Part shown: one piece after another, positions 12,640 through 23,270 of the stretch
Layout: each line of letters begins with the position of its first letter
Numbering within the stretch: position 1 is the stretch's first letter
Source of the DNA: Actinostola sp. cb2023
Lineage: Eukaryota > Cnidaria > Anthozoa > Actiniaria > Actinostolidae
DNA length: 64,000 nucleotides
NCBI GenBank assembly: GCA_033675265.1
Contig: JAUJYZ010000641.1
Location: forward strand, 1 to 64,000
Direction: 5' to 3'
The notes under the pieces: model-generated
The model's input: the letters and a program-made list of their open reading frames with translations, nothing else
Told to the model about the DNA's origin: nothing
Database searches by the model: none
Made by a program: the position numbers and the translations under genes

Positions 12640-13350
12640 ATTTAACCCCAAAAATGGGGTCGTTTCGGTGAGTAAAATATGGTACCAATTTTAAGAGCTA
12701 AAATAGCCCTATTTTCAAAGGGCTGATTTGACTCCATTTTTGTGGTCTGATTTGGCCCCAGTTTTTGGGCCAAAACGATCTTTAGATGAGCTGATTTGGA
12801 AAATAGCGGGGCTGAAATGAAATCTTAATGGGCTGATTGGGCTCCTATTTTTGGGGCTGATTTAGCACTACATTTGGGGCCAAATTAGCATGGATGAGCT
12901 ATTCCAGCTCTAAAATGGGGTTGTTTCGGTGAGTAAAATATGGTACCAATTTTAAGAGCTAAAATAGCCCTATTTTCAAAGGGCTGATTTGACTCAGTTT
13001 TTGTGGACTGATTTAACCCCAGTCCTTGGGCCAAAACGATCTTTAGATGAGCTGATTTGGTAAATAGTGGGCCTGAAATGAAATCTTAATGGGCTGATTG
13101 GGCTCCTATTTTTGGGGCTGATTTAGCACTACATTTGGGGCCAAATTAGCATGGATGAGCTATTCCAGCTCTAAAATGGGGCTGTTTCGATGAGAAAAAT
13201 ATGGTACCAATTTTAAGAGCTAAAATAGCCCTACTTATAAAAGGGCTGATTTGGCTCCGTTTTGTAGACTGATTTGACCCTGAGTCCTTGGGCCAAATCC
13301 ATCTTTAGTGGAAAATAGTGGGGCTGAAATGAAATCTTGATGGGCTGATT
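12640..13350. repeat. subterminal tandem repeat, about 260-bp unit
   Basis: Three decaying copies starting near AAAATGGGGTCGTTTCGG/TGAGTAAAATATGG (12650, 12912 and 13172). Each contains repeated GGGCTGATTT and GGGGCCAAA words. Lies just inside the left inverted repeat of the 11976-23447 element. Confidence 0.8.
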
Positions 13351-14176
13351 CGGTTTTCTAACAGAATTGAAATAACACTAAGATTAGAGCTGTTTCAACA
13401 AAATCAATCATGACATGTCAACTCCAAGGGTATACCATCTCTCCTAATCGCCTTCCACCATAACACACAAAAACAAACACTGATATAAAACAAATTAATC
13501 ACACCCTTTTAATGATAATAAGTATACTGCAAACTGCATACCTTTTACAATAAATATATATATGTCTACATAACATATATCCTATATTCTCTATACATAT
13601 AGTTTTAGCAACTGCACTTCTAATAGCATCTTATACATGTACATGTATTGTCTCTAATGATCTCAAGACACAACTCACAAGCAAAAAAGCACAGCCTGAA
13701 TTAAGGAATGCTACTATAAAATTGCCCCATAACACTATGACATCACATCAAAACAATCCATTGTTTAAATGCTAAGGATCATGGAGGTGGGATGGGACAA
13801 AACAGCCACAATACCAGCCACTAAATACAGTAAGTACTATAGGATAAACATTAATGTAACCATAAACATTTTCTCAACAGAGCATATTTTGCTAAAATCT
13901 GACGATTTTGTCCCTCTCATAAACAAGCTGTGACATCATAATGATATAGGGCAATTTAAGGTTAAAAATCAACTATTTTCGTGAGATAAAAAGAAACAAC
14001 TATTGACATTACAGGCCTTTTTATATTTTCAATGTGGAATACAATGCATTATATTATTTCATAATGAGCCAGAGCTATCTAGATACCAATCGAAATAGCA
14101 GGAATACTATTATTACTACGAATATTTGAAATACCTACAGCATAAATTGTATTCAGTCAATTATCTTGGTAGTCCA
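13351..14176. other. element interior, no gene seen
   Basis: AT-rich sequence inside the 11976-23447 element. No coding region, RNA gene or sharp repeat recognised. Confidence 0.55.
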
Positions 14177-14753
14177 CAAAGGACAGATGAGTTACACCCC
14201 TTGTGCTCTCAGACCATAACAGTCTGGACACAGTGCCAGCCCAGTAAATGGGCCAGCTAAAGGGCAGATGAGTTAAACCCTTTGTGCTCTCAGACCATAA
14301 CAGTCTGGACACAGTGCCAGCCCAGTAAATGGGCCAGCTAAAGGGCAGAGAAGTTTAAACCCTTTGTGCTCTCAGACCATAACAGTCTGGACACAGTGCC
14401 AGCCCAGTGAATGGGCCAGCTAAAGGGCAGATGAGTTAAACCCTTTGTGCTCTCAGACCATAACAGTTTGGACACAGTGCCAGCCCAGTGAATGGGCCAG
14501 CTAAAGGGCAGATGAGTTAAACCCTTTGTGCTCTCAGACCATAACAGTCTGGACACAGTGCCAGCCCAGTGAATGGGCCAGCTAAAGGGCAGAGATGAGT
14601 TAAACCCTTTGTGTTCTCAGACCATAACAGTCTGGACACAGTGCCAGCCCAGTAAATGGGCCAGCTAAAGGGCAGATGAGTTAAACCCTTTGTGCTCTCA
14701 GACCATAACAGTCTGGACACAGTGCCAGCCCAGCAAATGGGCCAGCTAAAGGG
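14177..14753. repeat. 81-bp minisatellite
   Basis: Seven copies of an 81-bp unit containing CTCTCAGACCATAACAGTCT and GTGCCAGCCCAGTAAATGGG. Because 81 is divisible by three, the minus strand reads as a 27-residue repeat (LLWSESTKGLTHLPFSWPI). Indels in some units shift that frame, so no protein is inferred. Confidence 0.9.
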
Positions 14754-14898
14754 CACAATGCATGATTTTCCGCGCTTGACGTCAAATTTATTCTTTTGAA
14801 TTCCATTCATTTTCCTTCATTGTTTTCAGTCTTTGTATATTTTGAATAGAATTCAAAAGAATAAGTTTGACGTCAAGCGCAGAAAATCATGCATTGTG
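14754..14898. repeat. foldback MITE
   Basis: Arms of about 50 bases starting CACAATGCATGATTTTC and ending with the complement, each containing TTGACGTCAA, are separated by a loop of about 45 bases. Confidence 0.8.
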
Positions 14899-15702
14899 GG
14901 ATTTATTAAAAGGGTCTATAGCACGTAAAAGTAAAATGTATAAGTATGTCAACACTACTACATTGTATTATGTTTAGTAAACTGATGTCAAAACATAGCT
15001 CTGGCTCGTTATGACAATATAGCATCTGTAATCTGAACTGTGCTCATTGAAATATAATATAGCTCTCACAAACCTACAAGGTGTGGCTGTTATATAGTGT
15101 ATATATCCCTCTTATAATCCACAGAACTATCTGAAACAAAATCAATACATGTATATATGAGATTAGGTTGTACATAATATTAACAGCTAAATAATTATTG
15201 CACCAAATCTGAGATTATTGTGACATCTAGTTTGTGTGAATGGTGCCTAATTACATGTACATGATGAATCTAACTTGCATTAAAAGTCATGTACAATTTG
15301 TGTAAAATATACATATATGTACATTTTAACATCGTTGCCCTATGTATAACCAAGCAATGCATATAAATGTTAACGATGAGATACCAAAACTCAAGCCAGT
15401 CAAGGCCTCATCATGCATTTACATCTGTTCAATCACAAATTAGATCAATAAAGAAGTGATTGTGTGGTAAAATGTACTACATTGTTTGCACAACTGATCA
15501 AGACAAATGAAAGCAGGTTGGATTAATGTCATATATGCAGTGTGACACAAATCATATACATACATACACTTGTACTCTGTACATTACAAGGTAATACATG
15601 CAGGCAATATACACTCACACTACACGTCTACAGTGTACATGTATTATTCATGTAATTGTTTTAGTGTCTAGCTACTTATTTATTTAGATAAACTGTAGTT
15701 AA
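14899..15702. other. element interior, no gene seen
   Basis: AT-rich sequence of the 11976-23447 element up to the BEL insertion point. No gene or structured repeat recognised. Confidence 0.55.
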
Positions 15703-15899
15703 TGTTTGGTCTGACAACGACATCGATACGATTTACGAACTACAACTTTTATTTCTTGTTCAATGTCGCGTACAAGGTGTCAGCACGAACTAATACAATA
15801 ATTGTCCCCACTAGGGAGGGGTACTACTCGTAAAGTTTACGGGGGGTCCTGACAGGTCTTCCGCTTCTTGTTCTCTTACAAACAGATTGGACTGCAACA
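15703..15899 (-). repeat. BEL 3' LTR
   Basis: The copy downstream of pol on the minus strand, 197 bp, starting TGTTTGGTCTG and ending TGCAACA on the plus strand. The pol stop codon (15824) lies inside it, so the last 25 or so codons of pol are LTR-encoded. Confidence 0.95.
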
Positions 15900-18013
15900 T
15901 TTTCCCCACCTTGTCCAACACTCTGTGGGACAATATTAGATTCACACGCGGAACTGCGACTTTGGTCAGGAATACTAACAGATGTTTCCCCACCGTTCAG
16001 GGAAAAGTCTCTTTTCTGTCGTTGATGATCAGAACTTGATTCAACTTCTAACTTGTGTAAACGTTGTACTGGTCTGTTGAGGAGGCCTCTCTGAGTACGA
16101 ACTGTCGCTGTGCGAATTAGACCATCCTTTCCTGGGTGTACTTTTTCAACTTTGGCTAGTAGCCACTTAACACGAGAAACATTGTCCTCTGATACCATAA
16201 CAATGTCTCCTACATGAATGGTAATTTCTTCTTTGTGCCACTTGTTTCTGACACTTAGCTGATGAACATACTCTTTTTGCCAGCGTCCCCAATATTGATT
16301 CAACAGTCTGTAGAGATACAGATATCTTTCAATGACTTTGTTACTAGACTCTTTCAAGTGATCTTCTTGTGCGTCTGGTACGCTGTGAAGGTGTCTACCT
16401 ATGGCAAGATGAGCTGGTGTGATAGGTACTGGATCTCTTGGGTCATCGCAGACTGCCGTTAAGGGTCTTGAGTTGATTACACCCTCAATCTTGATAAGCA
16501 AAGTGTTCAGTTCTGAAAAGGTAAGAAGGGCTTTACAAAGTACCTTTCGTAGTGGTTCCTTGACCGATCTAACCATTCGCTCCCACCAGCCGCCTCGCCA
16601 GGGAGAGCGCTCTGTGATGAACTTCCAATGTATACCTCTAGCTGACATCTCTGCCTTTATGCAGTCTTGACCAACGATATCCCACACGGATTTGCTTTCA
16701 ATCTTAGGACTATTATACAACTTCTTGACTATATTACTTGCGGCCTTGAAGGTCATAGCATTGTCAGACCAGATCGTCTGACACAGGCCTCTGCGACTCG
16801 TCATGCGGGTAAAGGCTTGAAGGAATTCATCTGTTGTTAAACTGTTAGTAAGTTCAAGGTGAACCATACGTGATGATGCACATGTGAAGACACAAATGTA
16901 GACTTTCTTTGTGTTGGAACCTTCTTTGATGTAAAGAGGGCCGGCATAATCAATACCAACATGTGTGAATGGGAGGGATGGCGTTATTCTTTCAGCTGGT
17001 AAGGGTCCCATTTTCTGTACGCAAGATTTGACTTTCTGTTTTTGACAAGCTACACATCTTCTGAGGATACGCTTTACATCTCGTCGTCCTTGAGTGAGCC
17101 AGATCTTTTGTCTTAACTCAGACAATACTGCTTCTGGCCCAGCATGTAATAAGTGTTTGTGAATGTCTAGTACTATCTTCTCTACTACCGGGTGACAATG
17201 TGGTAAGATTATTGGATGTTTCACATCTTCAGAGACATTAGCAAACTGTAATCGTCCACCTACTCTCACGAGTTGATCTTCACTGTCATAGTAGGGGTCT
17301 AACTTAATTATGCGACTGTTGTTAGGGAGAGCTTTTCCAGCTTTCACTAGCATGACTTCTTCTTGGTAGATTTCCTGTTGTACCCATCTGTAACACTGTA
17401 GCTCGGCATTCTTAAGTTCTTCTACTGAGGGTTCAACTTCTGAAGATGAGGACTTTGTCTTGAACAGCTGTATTGCCTTTAGAACATAGGCGGTTATACG
17501 CTTCAACTTTAACCACGTTTCACGACGATGCATGTCAAGTAAAGGCTCTGATACTACAGATGCACAGCTATGAACTGCACGCCTTTCTGTCTCACACTCT
17601 TCGGGTACCTCTTGACTTGTGCCTTTTAGCTCTGAGGGGTGAGATTCAGATGGTAGACTTAACCAGTGAGGACCATTCCACCATAGTTTACTTGTAACCA
17701 TATCATCACAGGAAATTCCTCTTGTTAACAGATCTGCTGGGTTTTCCTTGCTCGCGCAATACTTCCAGCACTGAGGATCACACAGTCCTTGAATTTCTGC
17801 TACACGATTTGCTACAAATGGCTTCCATGATGCACTCTGTCGTCTAATCCAATGAAGTACTACCATACTGTCGGTGTAGTATACAATGCGATTCAGTTTG
17901 ATTGGCAATGTTTCTGCGACATAGTTAATTAGTCGTGCGTTTACTACTGCGGCTAACAACTCGAGTCGTGGCAGTGACACTGTTTTAATAGGAGCTACTC
18001 TAGACTTTGACAT
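15824..18013 (-). CDS. BEL pol: RNase H and integrase part
   Basis: 729 codons from the first Met after the in-frame stop; the open frame really continues upstream to 18137 (reading HGFGDASPKAYGAAIY, the start of the RNase H-like domain). An RNase H-type Asp lies in YYTDSMVVL (residue 48). The integrase zinc-binding segment carries CVAC at 320-323. The catalytic core shows D355 (GIDYAGP), D417 (SDNAMTF) and E478 (WWERMV), followed by the BEL-type C-terminal domain ending near NRPVQRLHKLE. The product would insert element cDNA into the genome. It is in the same frame as the reverse-transcriptase segment upstream and separated from it only by TAA at 18137, so this is the C-terminal half of one polyprotein. 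Its end runs into the LTR. Confidence 0.93.
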   Translation of the reverse strand: MSKSRVAPIKTVSLPRLELLAAVVNARLINYVAETLPIKLNRIVYYTDSMVVLHWIRRQSASWKPFVANRVAEIQGLCDPQCWKYCASKENPADLLTRGISCDDMVTSKLWWNGPHWLSLPSESHPSELKGTSQEVPEECETERRAVHSCASVVSEPLLDMHRRETWLKLKRITAYVLKAIQLFKTKSSSSEVEPSVEELKNAELQCYRWVQQEIYQEEVMLVKAGKALPNNSRIIKLDPYYDSEDQLVRVGGRLQFANVSEDVKHPIILPHCHPVVEKIVLDIHKHLLHAGPEAVLSELRQKIWLTQGRRDVKRILRRCVACQKQKVKSCVQKMGPLPAERITPSLPFTHVGIDYAGPLYIKEGSNTKKVYICVFTCASSRMVHLELTNSLTTDEFLQAFTRMTSRRGLCQTIWSDNAMTFKAASNIVKKLYNSPKIESKSVWDIVGQDCIKAEMSARGIHWKFITERSPWRGGWWERMVRSVKEPLRKVLCKALLTFSELNTLLIKIEGVINSRPLTAVCDDPRDPVPITPAHLAIGRHLHSVPDAQEDHLKESSNKVIERYLYLYRLLNQYWGRWQKEYVHQLSVRNKWHKEEITIHVGDIVMVSEDNVSRVKWLLAKVEKVHPGKDGLIRTATVRTQRGLLNRPVQRLHKLEVESSSDHQRQKRDFSLNGGETSVSIPDQSRSSACESNIVPQSVGQGGENVAVQSVCKRTRSGRPVRTPRKLYE
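15900..15910 (-). promoter_or_regulatory. BEL polypurine tract
   Basis: On the minus strand GGTGGGGAAAA sits directly against the 3' LTR, where plus-strand DNA synthesis is primed in LTR retrotransposons. Confidence 0.75.
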
Positions 18014-18136
18014 AACTAGTTGGGTGGTAGTGTGTCCACATTCATCTGTGATGCGAATATATATTGCTGCTCCATAGGCCTTTGGTGATGCGTCTCCGAA
18101 TCCATGAAGCTCAACTTGAGAGTTGCAGTTGATACC

Positions 18137-19096
18137 TTATCCGAAGCATCGAGGAATAGCAACGTCACTTAACTTTGACAACTCAGATTGCCACGAAGAC
18201 CATTCTCTTTGAATGTCATCACCCAGTGGGTCGTCCCAGTCTAGACCTCTTCGCCAGAGCTCCTGAAAGAGAATCTTTACTCTCACAATGAAGGGTGATA
18301 TCATTCCCAAAGGATCAAACACTTTCGAAGCGAGGCTCAGTAGAGTTCTTTTCGTGGCTGAAATACGAGGAATGAGCACTTCTTTGGGTGGAATAAATCT
18401 GAAGCAATCTGACTTTAAGTCCCATGACACTCCCAGTGCTTTGAGCGGTTCCTCTGTTGTGAGTTCGATCAGTGGCGACGATGCTCTTTGTTCAGGTTGC
18501 ATGCTGTTCAACACTTGTTGCGAGTTAGTTGCCCACTTCGTAAGGTTGAATCCTGCAGTTTTCATTATGTCAGTCAGTTCCCGTCTCAGTGTTATTGCAG
18601 CTTCATCTGTTTCTGCTCCTGTCAAGCAATCATCTACATACATGTTGTTTAACAGTTCCTTTGCTGCTCTTGGAAGAATTTCAATGTAGCCCGTAGCATG
18701 TGCATGAATGGTTGCAATAGCGAGAAATGGACTACAGTTTATACCAAATGTTAATCTTGTCATCCTATATACTCTGGGTTTTTCATCTGAATTTAAGTTC
18801 CTCCACAAATAACGGTGAACATCTTGATCCGGTTTTGCGATTTTGATCTGCAAGAACATCTTTTCTACATCGGCCAATAGTCCAATTTTATGAGTGCGAA
18901 AGCGAGTTAGGACTGCTGCTAGATTTGGTTGCAACGCGGGATCAGGAAGGATACAGTCATTTAGAGACGTGCCTTGCTTGTCCTTCGCTGAAGCGTCGAA
19001 CACTATCCTGCACTTTGTTGTCGTTTTATCGTTGCGAAATACTGCATGGTGTGGTAGATATCTTATCTTCGTATTCTGTTCTTCCACGTTGGGCAC
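18137..19096 (-). CDS. BEL pol: reverse transcriptase part
   Basis: 319 codons beginning shortly after a frameshift; the open frame extends upstream of the listed Met to about 19150. The BEL-type fingers motif KCRIVFDASA, motif A (LLADVEKMFLQIKI), motif B (FGINCSPFLA) and the catalytic YVDD (YVDDCLTGA) are all present. It copies element RNA to cDNA in the cytoplasmic particle. The frame stops at TAA (18137-18139) and continues without a shift into the RNase H/integrase part. The stop is either a nonsense mutation or a base error. The preceding gag-protease frame enters this one through a one-base shift within GAGAAAGAAAGG. Confidence 0.93.
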   Translation of the reverse strand: MPNVEEQNTKIRYLPHHAVFRNDKTTTKCRIVFDASAKDKQGTSLNDCILPDPALQPNLAAVLTRFRTHKIGLLADVEKMFLQIKIAKPDQDVHRYLWRNLNSDEKPRVYRMTRLTFGINCSPFLAIATIHAHATGYIEILPRAAKELLNNMYVDDCLTGAETDEAAITLRRELTDIMKTAGFNLTKWATNSQQVLNSMQPEQRASSPLIELTTEEPLKALGVSWDLKSDCFRFIPPKEVLIPRISATKRTLLSLASKVFDPLGMISPFIVRVKILFQELWRRGLDWDDPLGDDIQREWSSWQSELSKLSDVAIPRCFG

Positions 19097-21522
19097 TTCC
19101 TCTGCAAATCCCTTTTGTACATACTGATTGATTGCGTCTGTGTAAGCCTTTCTTTCTCTGGATCACGCTTCAACCTCCGCTCGACTACTTCTAAGCGTTG
19201 TACAGCTTGTTGATAATTGTCTCCTAGATTTGCACAGTCTTGCTTCCAGGGTAGTCTCACTTCATAGTTGGATCCATCAAACTTTAATCCACAATTAAAG
19301 TCTTCAATCGCACGCTGTTCTTCCTTTGACAGAACTGGGTTCTTGTTTTCAGTGATTCCGATTGATTCCAACTCCCAGAAACACTTTAGACTGTCCGTTA
19401 TTTCGTTGTTCTCTACAACTGCCAAAACAGAAGTCGTGGACTTGCTTGTGTTCTCTACTGGACCTGTAAGTATCCAGCCGAGAATTGACTCTACTGCTGT
19501 TGGTGACGTTGGTGAGTTTCCTCTTTTACAATTTCCAGTTGCGAAGCTGTAGTAAAAGTCGGCACCAATTAGTACGTCTACTTCAACCGACTCGCGTGGG
19601 TATGAATCTGCAAAGTTCAAGTTCTTTAGATGAGGATTTTCATGAAGATTTAACTTTACTGGTCCTAGTTGATTGCAGATCTTAGGGATGGCGAGGGCTT
19701 CCATTGTGACAGCTTTCGTAGGTGAATGTTCTTTCACTGCAGAGAGGGAAAACTGCACTCTTTGAAGTCTCTTAAACTCGGTTGTCTTGCCACCTAACGT
19801 TGTGACACTCAATGACTCTGTGGGACCTTTCATGTCAATCGCCTCTGCAACGGCCTTGCGAATGTATGATCTCTGGCTTCCGGAATCCAGCAATACACGC
19901 ACTACAATGTCTTGACCATTTGCATACAGCCTTGCAACCGCTGTGGGTAGCAATGTTTCTTGTTTTCTGAAGCTGGTTGCAGCCAAGCCATTCATAGTCG
20001 TTTGAGATGTTTCTTTTGATGCTTGTGAAGTTTGTTCATGTAGTAGTTTATGATGACGCCGTCCACAATTAGCAATTGAACATGTAGGTTGACGACATAC
20101 TTTAGAGAAATGTCTTGCATGAGAAGGTTTCAAACAGTTAAAGCAAAGTTTGCTCACTTTAACCGTCTTCCATCTTTCGTCGACTGGTTTTCTATTAAAA
20201 TCGGGACAGTCCGCTGACTCGTGGTTGGACTTACAAAAAACACATACGAGTTGGGCTCCCTGTGTATCGCTGAATAGGGTGGATGCTGTCGACGTTCTTT
20301 CTTGTCTGATGTTAGAGTTGGGTTTCCTGTCTAATTTACCTTTGTTTTGGTTGTAATTGTTTGGGTTGGATGTCCCTTGTTGGTTTCTTTCACCTGCTTC
20401 CTTGGAGACAACTTGTCTGTTGAGAAACTTGAAAAATAACTCGAGGTCGATCTTTTCGTCTGAGATATCTGCGAGTTCTAACTCCCACTTTTCCAAAAGC
20501 TGAGGTGGTAATTTGGTTTCAAATATTGGTAACAAGATACATCCGTGCGTCATTGGTTGTTCTCCTAGGGCCTCTAGGGCTCTAGTTCTGTTCTTTAGTG
20601 TATCATGAAGCTCACGTAATGAACGGGCAGATGAGCTTGACTTTGGCTCCAGGTTGATGACTGATTTAATAAGTGATGAAATGATAACTCGTTTTCTCCC
20701 ATATCTGTACTTTAGTGCTTCTATTGCAGATATGTAATTTGCACCAGTAACTTCGAATCCTTCTACTGTTTGCAATGCGTTACCTTTTAGCACTGAGCGC
20801 AAGTAAGTGAACTTCTGAATATCTGGTAAGTCATCGTTATTATGCACAGCAGCTTCGAATTGATCCCAGAAGTTCTGGAATTTTAACAAGTCTCCACTGT
20901 ACGTGGGTAGTTCTAATTTAGGTAATTTCAAGTTTTGGCGGGTTTCTTTAGACGATGCATTTTCAGCTGAATTACAAATTGCTGTTTCGATATACTCTTG
21001 AGCGATATCGATAGCTCTGTCTATTTCTTGCAAAACTTCGTTACAATTGCGAAGTTCACTTTCAATTTCGTCTTCACCAGACAGTGTTACTACAAATTGC
21101 TCTCTTAAATCGAGACATGAAATACGACTCTCGTTTAATCTTTGTAGCCTCATTTGCATTTTTAGCTTGTTTTTAGAGCTTTCGCTCAGTTCTTTTATTG
21201 CAAGAGTTAGGCACTCGACATCTCCTTGCAATACTTTGATTCTTCGTTTAAGTTGCTCGTTTTCTTCTAAACTTGGCTCTGTTTTCATAGTACGAGCGGT
21301 GTCTATGTTATCTCTACTGTCTCGTGTCTCTGAGGACTTTACACTCTCGTCTAGCGGCGAATTCTCTTTGTGATCAAAGGGTTTCGATTCTATTCCAGCT
21401 GCTACTAACCTTTTGATCAAGACTTTTTTCTTTCCACTCGGCGAGAGTCCTTTTTCTTTCAAAATGAGACGTAGTTCTCCGACTGTCATGCAATGAAGGT
21501 CGTCCTGATCAATGGCGGCCAT
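19063..21522 (-). CDS. BEL gag and protease
   Basis: 819 codons. An N-terminal SAP-like segment (residues 10-45, LRLILKEKGLSPSGKKKVL) precedes a coiled-coil-like region (about 90-190) and a DUF1759-type Gag core (about 195-375, from KLPKLELPTYSGDLLKFQ). Two Cys/His clusters follow (CVFCKSNHESADC near 427-439; LCFNCLKPSHARH near 459-471), then an aspartic protease with DSGS at 546-549. ILGWILTGP marks the usual start of the RT linker. The last residues after about 19150 are out of frame, so the true polyprotein would continue into the RT frame. The start codon (21522) lies in CAAGATGGCCGCC, a good initiation context that also resembles a YY1 site. It forms the particle and matures the polyprotein. 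Confidence 0.93.
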   Translation of the reverse strand: MAAIDQDDLHCMTVGELRLILKEKGLSPSGKKKVLIKRLVAAGIESKPFDHKENSPLDESVKSSETRDSRDNIDTARTMKTEPSLEENEQLKRRIKVLQGDVECLTLAIKELSESSKNKLKMQMRLQRLNESRISCLDLREQFVVTLSGEDEIESELRNCNEVLQEIDRAIDIAQEYIETAICNSAENASSKETRQNLKLPKLELPTYSGDLLKFQNFWDQFEAAVHNNDDLPDIQKFTYLRSVLKGNALQTVEGFEVTGANYISAIEALKYRYGRKRVIISSLIKSVINLEPKSSSSARSLRELHDTLKNRTRALEALGEQPMTHGCILLPIFETKLPPQLLEKWELELADISDEKIDLELFFKFLNRQVVSKEAGERNQQGTSNPNNYNQNKGKLDRKPNSNIRQERTSTASTLFSDTQGAQLVCVFCKSNHESADCPDFNRKPVDERWKTVKVSKLCFNCLKPSHARHFSKVCRQPTCSIANCGRRHHKLLHEQTSQASKETSQTTMNGLAATSFRKQETLLPTAVARLYANGQDIVVRVLLDSGSQRSYIRKAVAEAIDMKGPTESLSVTTLGGKTTEFKRLQRVQFSLSAVKEHSPTKAVTMEALAIPKICNQLGPVKLNLHENPHLKNLNFADSYPRESVEVDVLIGADFYYSFATGNCKRGNSPTSPTAVESILGWILTGPVENTSKSTTSVLAVVENNEITDSLKCFWELESIGITENKNPVLSKEEQRAIEDFNCGLKFDGSNYEVRLPWKQDCANLGDNYQQAVQRLEVVERRLKRDPEKERLTQTQSISMYKRDLQRKCPTWKNRIRR

Positions 21523-21637
21523 CTTGTCGGACTCGTGTTGACGATTGAAGAGTTGACTTTACGAATTTCAAGCTTTAGTCAAACCACAGCAGTTTCAATC
21601 GATACAAATGACTTCTCCGTAATTTTACGACTTGCGA

Positions 21638-21654
21638 TCCGGCTCGAAGGACCA
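21638..21654 (-). promoter_or_regulatory. BEL primer-binding site (tRNA-Tyr-like)
   Basis: Plus-strand TCCGGCTCGAAGGACCA ends three bases before the 5' LTR. It equals the 3' end of a typical animal tRNA-Tyr (acceptor TCGAAGGA plus CCA), so the minus-strand element RNA would pair with that tRNA to start reverse transcription. The tRNA match is from knowledge of tRNA-Tyr, not a search. Confidence 0.75.
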
Positions 21655-21657
21655 TAA

Positions 21658-21854
21658 TGTTTGGTCTGACAACGACATCGATACGATTTACGAACTACAA
21701 CTTTTATTTCTTGTTCAATGTCGCGTACAAGGTGTCAGCACGAACTAATACAATAATTGTCCCCACTAGGGAGGGGTACTACTCGTAAAGTTTACGGGGG
21801 GTCCTGACAGGTCTTCCGCTTCTTGTTCTCTTACAAACAGATTGGGCTGCAACA
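21658..21854 (-). repeat. BEL 5' LTR
   Basis: 197 bp, about one substitution from the 15703-15899 copy. Upstream of gag on the minus strand, so it should contain the element promoter. No clear TATA box is evident. Confidence 0.95.
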
Positions 21855-21859
21855 GTTAA

Positions 21860-22685
21860 TGCTCATTATTGCCTCCGTTCTTCGTAATGTAACTCTTACT
21901 TATTGAGCGTAAATAAATATAACTTATGTTGCGTGACAACTACCAGTCACATCAGGAATGACATATCATAGATAGATAGATATCAGCGAACAAATACAGA
22001 ACCATAGGTATTTTAGTTAACAAAATAGTAGTAATATACTGCATCAACTTAAATATATTCATGATCACTCTATATATTTTAAAAATGTATAGAGAAAAGC
22101 TTTCTGTACCTTTGCCTATGTCCTGTGTAGCCATTGCCGTTGGGTTGATTCCGATGAAGACATCACGCTGATCAGTCCGATTTTTGCGCTTGTTTCAAGT
22201 CATGAACGACAACCAAAACTAATCAGGGCTAATACTAAACGATTAACAATTTATTTACATCTCAAATTAGAAAAACTGAGTCATTTTTAAAGGTGAAAAC
22301 CACAATAATTCAGACAAACCTCCAAGTTGCAACCGAAGTCTCAACTTCCAACGGTCTAAGCGCCAAAACATTCGCGCATGCGTGGTGTAACCGCTGACCA
22401 ATAAAGAGCGCATTGGTATTATTTTGGCGCGAATCTACAGTATTGTCAATTTTAAAATGAATTACTTTTTAAACATTTTTTTTTTACAAATTTTAAATAA
22501 AGTTTTGTTTTGCGTGTTTCTTTAACCGCCAATCGAAAACATGAAATTATGGTAATTGAATAACAATGACACAGTAATACACATAAAACTTACCAAAATT
22601 CTCTCTACTTTTGACATGTTTTGACAGGTCGTTGAGCTTTTGCTACTTCAGGATCGGACGCTTCTTTGAGTCATTTTTTTTTAGT
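21860..22685. other. element interior, no gene seen
   Basis: Part of the 11976-23447 element. A short minus-strand start (ATG at 22134, ATGGCTACACAGGACATAGG followed by a GT donor-like AAAGGTACAG) could be a first exon, but nothing supports it further. Confidence 0.5.
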
Positions 22686-23270
22686 TGAATTGGGCCTCTA
22701 GAGAATCAGTTTAGAGAAAATGGGGCCATTTTGACATTGATGGTGCTGAATTTACAATGGGCTGAAACAACTCTTCATTTCGAATCATTAGAGGGTCATT
22801 TTAGAGAAAATGGTGCCATTTTGACATCGATGGTGCTAATTTAACAAAGGAGCTGAAACAGCTCTTCATTTCGAATCGGCCCCTGTGAAGTTGATGTGGA
22901 CCTCTAGAGGGTCATTTTAGAGAAAATGGGGCCATTTTGACATCGATGGTGCTAATTTTACAATGGGGCTGAAACAGCTCTTCATTTCGAATCGGCCCCT
23001 GCGAAGTTGATTTGGACCTCTAGAGGGTCATTTTAGAGAAAATGGGGCCATTTTGACATCGACCGATGGTACTGATTTTACAATGGGGCTGAAACAGCTC
23101 TTTACTTCGAATCGGCCCTGTAACGGGGTCAAAATAGTATTCGAGAGGGTCATTTTAGCCCTTTCTGACCAAAATAGCACCTCAGGAACTGAATTGGCTC
23201 TTTAGTTTTTGGGGCCGATTCGCCTTTTTTTGGGGTTGAAATGGCTCTTTTGAAATTACAGTGTATATTA
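22686..23270. repeat. subterminal tandem repeat, about 120-bp unit
   Basis: Four to five copies of a unit containing GAGGGTCATTTTAGAGAAAA, GGGGCCATTTTGACATCGAT and GGGGCTGAAACAGCTCTTCA. Mirrors the GGGCTGATTT-rich repeats near the left end of the same element. Confidence 0.85.

Larger units (their letters stand above)
15703..21854 (-). mobile_element. BEL/Pao LTR retrotransposon, near-intact
   Basis: Two 197-bp direct LTRs (TG...CA) enclose a minus-strand gag-pol. The target duplication is GTTAA (15698-15702 and 21855-21859); 5 bp is usual for BEL/Pao. The LTRs differ at about one base (GATTGGACTG versus GATTGGGCTG), so insertion was recent. Primer site and polypurine tract are both visible. 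Gag-pol is interrupted by one frameshift near 19150 and one in-frame TAA at 18137-18139; otherwise all expected domains are present. Inserted inside the 11976-23447 DNA element. Confidence 0.95.

Noticed and set aside
14338..14810. Minus-strand frames with LLWSESTKGLTHLPFSWPI repeats
   Set aside because: Produced by the 81-bp minisatellite; units with indels break the frame and there is no surrounding gene.
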